Shown here piece by piece: positions 1-6,602 of a DNA stretch of 6,705 bases. Made by a program: the position numbers and the translations under genes. The notes below the pieces were generated by a model. It was not told where the DNA came from, searched no databases, and was given only the letters and a program-made list of their open reading frames with translations. Source of the DNA: an uncultured Eubacteriales bacterium (GTDB lineage Bacteria > Bacillota > Clostridia > Christensenellales > UBA1242). The stretch's first letter is position 1; every line of letters starts with the position of its first letter. The stretch covers positions 1 to 6,705 of the forward strand of contig USTJ01000039.1 of NCBI GenBank assembly GCA_900557585.1, read 5' to 3'.

Positions 1-1
1 T

Positions 2-1048
2 GCCAGCCACAATCCACCAGAATATAACGGAATTAAAATTTTCTGCAAAGGAGAAAAACTTCAAGATTCAGAGGAAGAAAAAATTGAAAGGGGATTTATC
101 AAAACAAAAAATGTTTCTCCAACCGATGTTGGAAAATTATACTATGAAAAAAATCTTTTAAAAACCTATGAAAAGTTTCTTCTTGAAAAAGGCGTTCCTC
201 TTCACGGAATGCGAATTGTTCTTGATTGCTCGAATGGGGCATCAAGTATTGTTGCTCCAAGAATTTTCAAAAAACTTGGCGCTAAAATATATAAAACAAG
301 TTGCTCGCTTTGCGGAGAAAAAATAAACTGCGGTTGTGGTTCGCTTCACACAGAAACGCTTGCAAAACTTGTGAAAAGAAAAAATGCCGATGTTGGTTTT
401 GCTTTCGATGGTGATTCGGACAGACTTATTGCCATTGACGAAAAAGGAAACGAACTTGATGGCGACAAAATTTTGACCGGTCTTGCAACATTTTTTAAGG
501 CAAGAAATCAACTTTCCAAAAACAAAGTTGTTGGAACAAGCCAAACAAACATGGGCGTGCAAAAAACTCTCGAAAAGCGTGGAATTTCGCTTGAAAGGGC
601 AGACGTTGGCGACAAATATGTTCTTGAAATCATGAAAAAGCAAAATTTGCTTCTTGGTGGAGAACAGTCGGGGCACATTATCATTAAAAATTGTTTGCCA
701 ACTGGTGACGGAATTTTGTCGGCAGTAACGTTTGCATCTTGCCTTAAAAAGTCGAACATGCTTGCAAGTGAGTTTTGCCAGTGTGAAAAATATCCGCAAT
801 TTAACATTAACATTGAAACCAAAGACAAACTTCGTGTTCTTGGAAGTGAAACTCTTTCAAATGCAATTTTGCTTGTTCAACAAGAACTTGCAGGAAATGG
901 CAGAGTGCTTGTTCGTGCATCGGGAACAGAGCAAAAAATCCGAATCATGGTTGAAAGTGAAAACGAAAGTGTTTCAAAAAATCTTGCTTCATATCTTGAA
1001 AGTGTGGTGTACAAAATCATTCAGGAGAACGGCATATGTGCGGAATAG
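2..1048 (+). CDS. glmM: Phosphoglucosamine mutase GlmM, 5'-truncated at window edge
   Basis: GlmM converts glucosamine-6-P to glucosamine-1-P in the cytoplasm, on the route to UDP-GlcNAc. The reading frame is open from base 2, well before the first ATG at 209, and opens with ASHNPPEYNGIKIF. This is the phosphoserine active-site loop of the alpha-D-phosphohexomutase family, with the catalytic Ser codon at 5-7. Further family marks follow in order: the metal-binding loop DGDSDRL (407-427), the sugar-binding loop GGEQSGH (about 656-676) and the phosphate-binding loop RASGTEQKIRIMVE (from 914). The 348 residues present match what should follow the active Ser in a protein of about 445 aa, so only roughly the first 100 residues are missing. 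The phosphate loop reads SGTEQK where SGTEP is usual, a mild oddity. The ATG at 209 is internal and not the start. The 3' end overlaps glmS by 13 nt, indicating translational coupling in one operon. GlmM rather than phosphomannomutase is favoured by the neighbouring glmS. Confidence 0.93.
   Translation, partial: ASHNPPEYNGIKIFCKGEKLQDSEEEKIERGFIKTKNVSPTDVGKLYYEKNLLKTYEKFLLEKGVPLHGMRIVLDCSNGASSIVAPRIFKKLGAKIYKTSCSLCGEKINCGCGSLHTETLAKLVKRKNADVGFAFDGDSDRLIAIDEKGNELDGDKILTGLATFFKARNQLSKNKVVGTSQTNMGVQKTLEKRGISLERADVGDKYVLEIMKKQNLLLGGEQSGHIIIKNCLPTGDGILSAVTFASCLKKSNMLASEFCQCEKYPQFNINIETKDKLRVLGSETLSNAILLVQQELAGNGRVLVRASGTEQKIRIMVESENESVSKNLASYLESVVYKIIQENGICAE
1023..1027 (+). promoter_or_regulatory. 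Ribosome binding site of glmS
   Basis: AGGAG lies 8 nt before the ATG at 1036, inside the last codons of glmM. It fixes the glmS start and supports coupled translation of the two genes. No promoter or glmS ribozyme can fit between the overlapping genes. Confidence 0.85.
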
Positions 1049-2795
1049 TTGGAATTGTTTCAAAATGTGACGCATCAAAAATTTGTTTTGGGGCGCTTGA
1101 AAAACTTGAATATCGTGGCTATGATTCGGCGGGAATTGCTGGCATTAAAAACAAGAAAATAGAGGTTTTCAAAAAACAAGGATTTGTTGAAAACATTAAA
1201 GATTTTTGCGAAAATGCAAATTTTAAAACCGCAATTGCACACACTCGTTGGGCAACCCATGGCATGCCGTGCGAGAAAAATGCACATCCAATTTTGTCAG
1301 AGTGTGAAAATTTTGCAATTGTTCATAATGGTGTAATTGAAAACTATGCAGAAATAAAAAATGAACTTGAAAGAGAAGGCGTGGTTTTCAAAACCGACAC
1401 CGACACAGAAGTTGTGTGCAATTTGATTGCAAAACAAAGTGGGAAACCTCTTGAAAGGTTGAAAAAAGCCTGTGACAGACTTGTTGGAAGTTTTGCTTTT
1501 GCACTTTTAAACAAAAAATCACAAGACATTTTTGTTGCAAAACAATCAAGTCCACTTTATGTTGCAAAAACAAAAAGTGGAAATATGGTGGCAAGTGATG
1601 TTTTGTGTTTTGAAAAAGGGGCGAAATATTATGCACTTTCAGACGGAGAGTTTGCTGTTGTTTCAAAAAAACAGATTCAAGTTTATGACAATTGTTTGAA
1701 AAAGAAAAAAGTTTGTTTTGAAGAACTTGACTTTGAAAATCAAGAAATTGAAAAGTGTGGTTGTTCGTTTTTTATGCAAAAAGAAATTTTTGAAACCCCA
1801 GCAGTCATAAAGCGCATTTGCAGTGCCTATTCAAAAAGAGAAAACCTTGCAGATGTTCTTGACATTTTCAAGGGGATAAAAAACATTCATGTCATTGCCT
1901 GTGGAACGGCATATCACGCGGGACTATATGGCTCAAAAATCTTGTCTGAAACCCTTGGCATTCCTGCAAAAGCGTTCATTGCAAGTGAATATCGCTATGA
2001 TAAAACAGCCAAAGAGCCAAACACTCTTGCAATTTTAGTAAGTCAAAGTGGCGAAACAGCAGACACTTTAAAAGCGGGTGAAAAATGCCGTGAAAATGGA
2101 TATAAAATCCTTGCTCTTGTAAATGCAAAAGAAAGTAGCATGGCACGCTTTGCCGATGTTTCGGTTTCGCTTTGCGCGGGAAAGGAAATTGGGGTTGCGT
2201 CAACCAAAGCCTATGTTTCAATGCTTCTTGTTTTCAGAATTATATCGGGATATTTGAAAGATGAAAACTTTGATGTTTCCGCTCTTGAAAAACTTGAAGA
2301 GGCAACAAAAAATTGTTTTGGCGTTTCGAAAGAAATTGTGGAAATGGTCAAAAATGCAAATCGAGTTTTCTTTGTTGGTCGTCAATATGACAGCATCACA
2401 GCGCTTGAAGGTGCTTTGAAATTGAAAGAAATTTCCTATAAAAGTGCCGAGGGATATCCTGCGGGCGAACTGAAACATGGAACTCTTGCATTGATAGACA
2501 AAGGCACGCCAGTTTTTGTTATTTCAACCGACAAAAACATGCATGAGAAAACCATTGTTTCGGCAGAAGAAGTTCATTCGCGTGGGGGAGTTGTTGTTTT
2601 GGTTTCACCAAAAAGTTTTTCAAAAGGCTCTTCGGATTTTCGGATTTTCGGATTGAACTTCAAGAATTTGAAACAACTCTTTGCAGTTTGCTTGCAATCA
2701 TACCTTTGCAACAAATTGCGCTTGAAACTGCTGTGGGGCTTGGCAAAAATCCAGACAAACCAAGAAACCTTGCAAAAAGCGTTACGGTTGAATAG
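1036..2795 (+). CDS. glmS: Glutamine--fructose-6-phosphate aminotransferase GlmS, C-terminus frameshifted
   Basis: GlmS makes glucosamine-6-P from fructose-6-P and glutamine. The start gives MCGIVGIVS, whose Cys2 is the glutaminase nucleophile after Met removal. Residues 1 to about 240 are the class II amidotransferase domain (EYRGYDSAG, HTRWATHG, HNGVIENY). Two SIS isomerase domains follow: CGTAYHAG at 289-296, SQSGET at 336-341 (sugar-phosphate binding) and GELKHGTLALID around 477-488, with His481 and Glu465 matching E. coli His504 and Glu488. After residue 537 the frame is lost at a duplicated 8-bp unit (2633-2648). The read frame then runs on to a TGA at 2848-2850, giving 604 aa with an unrelated tail. 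Dropping one unit restores ELQEFETTL through PRNLAKSVTVE and a TAG at 2793-2795. That makes 583 aa, slightly short for the family, and recovers Lys578, the equivalent of catalytic Lys603. As written, the synthase half should be inactive. Eighteen Cys in 537 residues is high. Confidence 0.93.
2633..2654 (+). repeat. 8-bp tandem duplication in glmS causing frameshift
   Basis: CGGATTTT occurs at 2633-2640 and again at 2641-2648, followed by a partial third copy CGGATT at 2649-2654. Two full copies add 8 nt (2 modulo 3) relative to the frame that encodes the conserved GlmS C-terminus. Removing exactly one copy gives GSSDFRIELQEFETT with no other change. A slipped-strand duplication, or a sequencing/assembly error at a short repeat, explains it. 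Confidence 0.85.
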
Positions 2796-2803
2796 TGGAC
2801 AAA

Positions 2804-2832
2804 AAAAAGACATCTTTCAAAGATGTCTTTTT
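2804..2832. terminator. Bidirectional intrinsic terminator between glmS and the convergent hypothetical gene
   Basis: The arms 2804-2817 and 2819-2832 are perfect 14-nt inverted repeats (core AAAGACATCTTT / AAAGATGTCTTT) with one central base, so the folded hairpin has about a 3-nt loop. On the + strand the hairpin ends in five T. On the - strand it ends in eight T (A run at 2801-2808). It begins 8 nt after the restored glmS stop (2795) and lies 18 nt beyond the stop of the - strand gene (2851). The shifted glmS frame would read right through it, which also marks the shift as a lesion. Confidence 0.88.
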
Positions 2833-2850
2833 CTGTTTCATGATTTGTGA

Positions 2851-3279
2851 TTATTGATTGTCGTCACCAGGTTCTGATTCTTTGTTTTTTGCGTTAAGAT
2901 TCAAAACTTCTTCATAGCCTATTGGTTCCAAAAATCCACGAAGAAAGAGTGGGGCAACAGATGATGTTCTTGCATAGAGAATGTCTTCTTCAATTTCGCT
3001 TGGAAGAACATATCTTTTGTTTTGTTTGTCGTTTATCATATAAACGTTCACCATGCGATTGAAAACATCTTGTCTGAAACCTTTGTTTGCAGAAATTTTT
3101 GTTGCGCCATTGAAGATTTCATAGTTGATGTTATATTGGTCAAGCCCCGCTTTAACATCTGCGATATATTTGTTCACTTGGGCATATGAAAGGCTTGGTG
3201 AAATGGCTTTTGTGCGGGATTTTACAAGATAAAATGCATGATAGATAAGGTCTTCTGTTCCAATTCTGAGTGGTTCCAT
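2851..3279 (-). CDS. Hypothetical protein, 142 aa, function unknown
   Basis: I do not recognise this family. The protein begins MEPLRIGTEDLIYHAF and has no signal peptide or membrane segment that I can see, so it is probably a small cytoplasmic protein. The first ~55 residues look helical and amphipathic (LIYHAFYLVKSR; YAQVNKYIADVKAGLDQY). The middle is basic and mixed (FRQDVFNRMVNVYMI), and the last ~15 residues are polar and acidic (KESEPGDDNQ), probably disordered. The start at 3279 is chosen because GGAGG lies 6 nt upstream and a consensus promoter sits just before it. An in-frame TTG/ATG-type extension to 3318 would start upstream of the -10 box and is untenable. It follows mnmG by 63 bp on the same strand. 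Codon use (Leu CTT, little ATA) matches glmM/glmS, not mnmE. The context gives no reliable functional hint. Confidence 0.8.
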   Translation of the reverse strand: MEPLRIGTEDLIYHAFYLVKSRTKAISPSLSYAQVNKYIADVKAGLDQYNINYEIFNGATKISANKGFRQDVFNRMVNVYMINDKQNKRYVLPSEIEEDILYARTSSVAPLFLRGFLEPIGYEEVLNLNAKNKESEPGDDNQ

Positions 3280-3285
3280 GGTTGT

Positions 3286-3290
3286 CCTCC
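3286..3290 (-). promoter_or_regulatory. Ribosome binding site of the 142-aa hypothetical gene
   Basis: GGAGG on the - strand, 6 nt before the ATG at 3279. This strong SD decides the start codon against a longer in-frame extension to 3318. Confidence 0.88.
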
Positions 3291-3306
3291 AAATAAATAC
3301 ACAAAT

Positions 3307-3335
3307 ATTATAAAGCACAAAAAGTTGTTTGTCAA
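3307..3335 (-). promoter_or_regulatory. Consensus sigma-70/sigma-A promoter for the hypothetical gene
   Basis: On the - strand a perfect -35 TTGACA (3335-3330) and a perfect -10 TATAAT (3312-3307) are separated by exactly 17 nt. Initiation is expected around 3300, giving a leader of about 20 nt with the SD at 3290-3286. It lies between the mnmG stop and the hypothetical gene, so the latter can be expressed independently of mnmE-mnmG. Confidence 0.88.
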
Positions 3336-3342
3336 TATGGGT

Positions 3343-5193
3343 CTAGTTGTTTTTAAGGTTCATGAGAAGAATGGTGATGTCGGCTGGGTTCACACCGCTG
3401 ATTCGGCTTGCTGCGCCAACTGTGAGAGGCTTGATTTCGGCAAGTTTTTGCATTGCTTCGGTTCGAAGTCCTTTCATTGCAAAATAGTCTGTGTCGGGGT
3501 CAAGTTTTTTCTCTTCAAGTTTCTTTTCTTTTTCAATAAGCATTTTTTCGCGTTCAAGATATCCGGCATATTTGATTGCGGTGAAAGCCTCGACAATTTC
3601 AGATTTTTTATAGTTTCTGAAAAGTCCAAGTTTTCTTGCAACATTCATAACATCAACACGACTTCTTTTCACAAGATTTTCAATTGAAAGTCCGTTTGGT
3701 GCAGGCGCTTCGCCGATTTCTTCAAGATAAGACGCAAGTTTTTCGGTTGGCTTTAAAAAAGTTTTGCATCTTGCTTTGATTTTTTCAATGTTCTTCATCT
3801 TTTCAAGAAATGCTTCATATCTTTCGTCTGAAACAAGACCTGCATCACGGCCAATTTGTGTTAAACGTGCATCGGCATTGTCTTGGCGAAGAAGCAGACG
3901 ATATTCTGCACGGCTTGTCATCATTCGATATGGTTCAATTGTTCCTTTAGTTACTAAGTCATCAATCAACACGCCAATATAAGCATCACTTCTTTTTAAT
4001 ATCAATGGTTCTTTATTATCAACTTTTAAAACAGCATTTATTCCAGCGATTATTCCTTGTCCTGCGGCTTCTTCATACCCACTTGTACCATTTATTTGAC
4101 CCGCTGTAAATAAATTTTCTAATACTTTATTTTCAAGTGTTGGTTTTATTTGCAAGGGATCAATAGCATCATATTCTATGGCATATGCATATTTAGTTAT
4201 AACGGCGTTTTCTAGTCCATGTAAGCTATGAACCATTTTTTCTTGAACATCTTCAGGCATACTTGTAGAAAAACCTTGTAAATACCAATCATCATAATAT
4301 AAACTTTCGGGTTCTAAAAATAATTGGTGTCTTTCTTTATCTGCAAATCTTACAATTTTATCTTCAATGGATGGGCAATATCTAGGTCCTACTCCAGTTG
4401 CATATCCTCCGTACATGGCTGATTTTGATAAATTTTCTCTGATTATTTGATGTGTTACTTCATTTGTATATAATAAATAACATGATTTTTGATCTTCAAT
4501 CTTATAATTTGGCCCAAAATCATTTGAAAAAGTCCAATAAGTGCTATCACCATGTTCTTCACTCATTACGGAAAAATCAATAGAATCTTTTTTTATTCTT
4601 TGTGGTGTTCCTGTTTTCAATCTAATTATTTTTAAACCATACTCTTTTAGTTTTGTTGATAAATAGTTACTTCTTCTTTCACCATGAGGTCCTCCTGGGG
4701 TATTTTTGCTACCTACGAGTATATTTCCACATAGATAGGTACCTGTTGTTAAAACTACTGTTTTTCCTTCAATTTTTTCATTATTTTCAGTAATAATTCC
4801 TTTTACTATGTTATTTTCAATAATTAAATCTTCAACTAAACTTTCTTTGATAGTTAAATTGGGCATTTTCATTAAATATTCTTGCATATTTTTAGGATAT
4901 GTTACTTTGTCTGCTTGAGCACGGAGACTTCTTACCGCAGGGCCTTTAGAATTATTAAGCATTTTTATTTGAATGTGGGAAACATCAGCGATTCTTCCCA
5001 TTAATCCACCGAGAGCATCAACTTCACGAACTATTATTCCTTTTGCAGTCCCTCCGATTGAAGGATTACATGGCATATCTCCAATATTTTTTATATTTCC
5101 TGTTATTAATAAGGTTTTTTTACCCATTTTGGCAGCAATGTGACTTGCTTCAATTCCAGCATGTCCTCCGCCTACTACTATAACATCATACAT
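3343..5193 (-). CDS. mnmG: tRNA U34 carboxymethylaminomethyl-modifying enzyme MnmG (GidA), mosaic gene
   Basis: MnmG is the FAD/NADH-dependent partner of MnmE in making cmnm5U34/nm5U34 in tRNAs that read split codon boxes. From the ATG at 5193 it is 616 aa, normal for the family (about 620-630). It shows the Rossmann FAD motif VVGGGHAGIEA (6-16), PCNPSIGGTAKG (41-52) and RYCPSIEDK (271-279), so both conserved cysteines are present (Cys42 and Cys273, matching E. coli Cys47 and Cys277). GGPHGERRS, GTSGYEEAAGQG (369-380) and PYRMMTSRAEYRL (421-433) follow, then the helical C-terminal domain that binds MnmE and tRNA. It starts 8 nt after mnmE. A TTG at 5217 would add 8 residues but has no SD. Codon use breaks near residues 414-435: in residues 1-192 Leu is TTA 10 of 17 and CTT 1 of 17, whereas in residues 421-616 it is CTT 18 of 23 and TTA 2 of 23. 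The protein itself looks intact. Confidence 0.95.
   Translation of the reverse strand: MYDVIVVGGGHAGIEASHIAAKMGKKTLLITGNIKNIGDMPCNPSIGGTAKGIIVREVDALGGLMGRIADVSHIQIKMLNNSKGPAVRSLRAQADKVTYPKNMQEYLMKMPNLTIKESLVEDLIIENNIVKGIITENNEKIEGKTVVLTTGTYLCGNILVGSKNTPGGPHGERRSNYLSTKLKEYGLKIIRLKTGTPQRIKKDSIDFSVMSEEHGDSTYWTFSNDFGPNYKIEDQKSCYLLYTNEVTHQIIRENLSKSAMYGGYATGVGPRYCPSIEDKIVRFADKERHQLFLEPESLYYDDWYLQGFSTSMPEDVQEKMVHSLHGLENAVITKYAYAIEYDAIDPLQIKPTLENKVLENLFTAGQINGTSGYEEAAGQGIIAGINAVLKVDNKEPLILKRSDAYIGVLIDDLVTKGTIEPYRMMTSRAEYRLLLRQDNADARLTQIGRDAGLVSDERYEAFLEKMKNIEKIKARCKTFLKPTEKLASYLEEIGEAPAPNGLSIENLVKRSRVDVMNVARKLGLFRNYKKSEIVEAFTAIKYAGYLEREKMLIEKEKKLEEKKLDPDTDYFAMKGLRTEAMQKLAEIKPLTVGAASRISGVNPADITILLMNLKNN
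3890..3955. other. Codon-usage breakpoint inside mnmG (recombination or assembly junction)
   Basis: Coding-strand codons up to about residue 415 follow the TTA/ATA/AGA style (for example TTA GTA ACT AAA GGA ACA). From residue 423 onward they follow the CTT/CGN style (CGA, CGT, CGT, CGC, CGT, CGT for the next six Arg). The change coincides with PYRMMTSRAEYRLLLRQDNAD, a highly conserved stretch where DNA from two different bacteria would be most alike. The exact base cannot be fixed by eye. Confidence 0.65.
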
Positions 5194-5201
5194 ATTATCA
5201 T

Positions 5202-6551
5202 CTACTTTCCTAAACAAAAATTACTAAATATTTTGTCTACTAATTCACCTTCATAACTATCTCCCATAATTTCTCCGAGATAATCCCAAGCGCTTTTTAA
5301 ATCTATTTCTATCATATCTACTGAAAACCCAGCATCTAAATTACTTTGAGCATTTTTTAATGATTCATATGCTTTATTTACTAAATCAATTTCTCTAAGA
5401 TTACATAAATAACTCATATCTTTATTTACTATATTACTTAAATTTAATTTTTCAGTTATTCTCTCTTTTAACTTCTCTAGACCATTTATATCAATTGTAT
5501 TTCCGTATACTATATCCTTAATATTTTCTGGTATTATTAATTTACTTTCCAAATCCATCTTATTTACAAATACTATTAACTTATCATTGTTATATTTTTT
5601 TAACATTGCTTTTTCTTCTTCACTAATAGCCTCATTATTATTTAAAACAAATAAAATTATATCGGCATTTTCGGCAGTCTTTTTACTTTTGTCTACCCCG
5701 ATTTTTTCTACGATATCCTCGGTTTTTCTGATTCCAGCAGTATCTATAAAGTTAATTGCAACACCATTTAATGTAATTGAACCTTCGACGATATCACGAG
5801 TTGTTCCAGGAATATTTGTAACAATTGCTTTTTCTTCATCTAATAAACTATTTAGAATACTACTTTTACCTACATTTGGCTTGCCTATTATAGCAACATT
5901 TACACCATTTTTAATAATTCTTCCATTTTTAGAACCATTTACTAACTTGATTAATTCTTTATTTATTTCATCTAAATAACCATGCATTAAATCTTTAGTT
6001 ACTTCTAGTTCGTCAGTATATTCAGGATAATCAATATTTACTTCAATATTAGCAAGTATTTTTGCTATTTTTTCTCGTAAATTACTTATTTGTTTTGTTA
6101 GTTTTCCATCAACATTATTTATAGCAAGTGTTCTTGCAGCATCAGTTTTAGCAATAATTAAATCATTAACACTTTCTGCTTCAAGAAGATTAATTCTTCC
6201 ATTTAAATAAGCTCTTTTGGTAAACTCTCCAGGTTCTGCTAATCTACATCCATTTGCAAGTAATACTTCCATTATTTTTTTAGTGGTATTTACTCCGCCA
6301 TGGCAATTAATTTCAATTGTATCTTCAGTTGTGTATGTCTTTGGTCCGCGCATTAACATTACTAGAACTTCATCTATTATTTCTTCGTTATATTTGATAT
6401 GTCCATAGTGAATTGTGTGACTTGAAGCATTTTTTAGGTCATGGTCAAAAATACTATCCACAATGTCTATAGTATTTGGTCCAGTTACACGGACAATAGA
6501 GATTGCCCCGATGCCCATAGATGTTGATATTGCACATATTGTATCTTCCAT
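5202..6551 (-). CDS. mnmE: tRNA modification GTPase MnmE (TrmE)
   Basis: MnmE is the GTPase that, as a dimer in complex with MnmG, uses a tetrahydrofolate one-carbon unit to modify U34 of tRNA. The 449-aa length is typical. Residues 1 to about 118 form the THF-binding domain (DTICAIST, GIGAISIVRVTG, EPGEFTKRAYLNG). A helical domain follows, with the G domain inserted at about 215-375: P-loop GKPNVGKS (223-230), switch TTRD (250-253), DTAG (270-273) and NKMD (330-333). The C-terminus ends FCLGK, the family's hallmark tail with conserved Cys446. The start ATG at 6551 has an SD 8 nt upstream. mnmG follows after an 8-nt gap, so the two partners are co-transcribed and their products made together. 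Codons are AT-rich (TTA, ATA, AGA), like the 5' part of mnmG and unlike the glm genes. Confidence 0.97.
   Translation of the reverse strand: MEDTICAISTSMGIGAISIVRVTGPNTIDIVDSIFDHDLKNASSHTIHYGHIKYNEEIIDEVLVMLMRGPKTYTTEDTIEINCHGGVNTTKKIMEVLLANGCRLAEPGEFTKRAYLNGRINLLEAESVNDLIIAKTDAARTLAINNVDGKLTKQISNLREKIAKILANIEVNIDYPEYTDELEVTKDLMHGYLDEINKELIKLVNGSKNGRIIKNGVNVAIIGKPNVGKSSILNSLLDEEKAIVTNIPGTTRDIVEGSITLNGVAINFIDTAGIRKTEDIVEKIGVDKSKKTAENADIILFVLNNNEAISEEEKAMLKKYNNDKLIVFVNKMDLESKLIIPENIKDIVYGNTIDINGLEKLKERITEKLNLSNIVNKDMSYLCNLREIDLVNKAYESLKNAQSNLDAGFSVDMIEIDLKSAWDYLGEIMGDSYEGELVDKIFSNFCLGK
5205..5211 (-). promoter_or_regulatory. Probable ribosome binding site of mnmG
   Basis: AGGAAAG lies within the last codons of mnmE, 11 nt before the chosen mnmG ATG (5193). 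The spacing is rather long, so translational coupling to mnmE may matter. The alternative TTG at 5217 has no purine-rich SD before it. Confidence 0.5.
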
Positions 6552-6555
6552 AAAA

Positions 6556-6581
6556 AATACTTCCTTTCATTCGGAAGTATT
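6556..6581 (-). repeat. Inverted repeat across the mnmE leader, SD and -10 box
   Basis: AATACTTCC (6556-6564) and GGAAGTATT (6573-6581) are perfect 9-nt inverted arms around an 8-nt loop. Read on the - strand, the distal arm contains most of the SD and is followed by a T run ending at the mnmE ATG. The proximal arm overlaps the -10 box. It may act as a weak terminator or SD trap for read-through transcripts from upstream, or as an operator. Its role is unproven. Confidence 0.55.
6560..6566 (-). promoter_or_regulatory. Ribosome binding site of mnmE
   Basis: AAGGAAG on the - strand, 8 nt before the ATG at 6551. Six of its seven bases fall near or within the 9-nt inverted repeat, so it could be masked in longer transcripts. 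Confidence 0.8.
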
Positions 6582-6587
6582 ATAACA
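6579..6587 (-). promoter_or_regulatory. Extended -10 promoter for mnmE-mnmG
   Basis: On the - strand TGTTATAAT provides a perfect -10 (6584-6579) with the TGn extension (6587-6585). The -35 region 17 nt upstream reads TTTAAT, a poor match, as is common for extended -10 promoters. Initiation is expected around 6572, within the loop of the inverted repeat, so the transcript would lack the 5' arm and leave the SD open. Confidence 0.65.
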
Positions 6588-6602
6588 CATATTCACACAA
6601 AA

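Noticed and set aside
242..828. Open frames of 185 and 106 codons on the - strand opposite glmM
   Set aside because: They lie wholly inside a frame with all glmM motifs. Their Phe/Cys-rich translations are typical antisense shadows, and no SD or promoter supports them.
2633..2660. Programmed ribosomal frameshift in glmS
   Set aside because: There is no slippery heptamer or downstream pseudoknot at the site. An exact 8-bp duplication explains the shift more simply, and GlmS is not known to use recoding.
2796..2850. Treating the 604-residue frame of glmS to 2850 as the genuine end
   Set aside because: The residues after 537 match no GlmS sequence and run through the terminator, whereas the other frame encodes the exact conserved tail and stops just before the hairpin.
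3280..3318. A 13-codon N-terminal extension of the hypothetical protein
   Set aside because: It would begin upstream of the -10 box, and the strong SD points to the ATG at 3279.
3238..3687. A 149-codon + strand frame across the hypothetical gene and mnmG 3' end
   Set aside because: It runs antisense to two better supported genes and through the consensus promoter, and its Phe/Lys/Cys-rich translation looks like a shadow.
5194..5217. TTG start at 5217 for mnmG
   Set aside because: No SD precedes it. The ATG at 5193 places the Rossmann motif at the usual distance from the N-terminus.
5587..5979. A 130-codon + strand frame with hydrophobic, membrane-like stretches opposite mnmE
   Set aside because: The hydrophobicity arises from reading the complement of Lys/Asn/Glu-rich mnmE codons. 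It is antisense to the G domain and has no SD.
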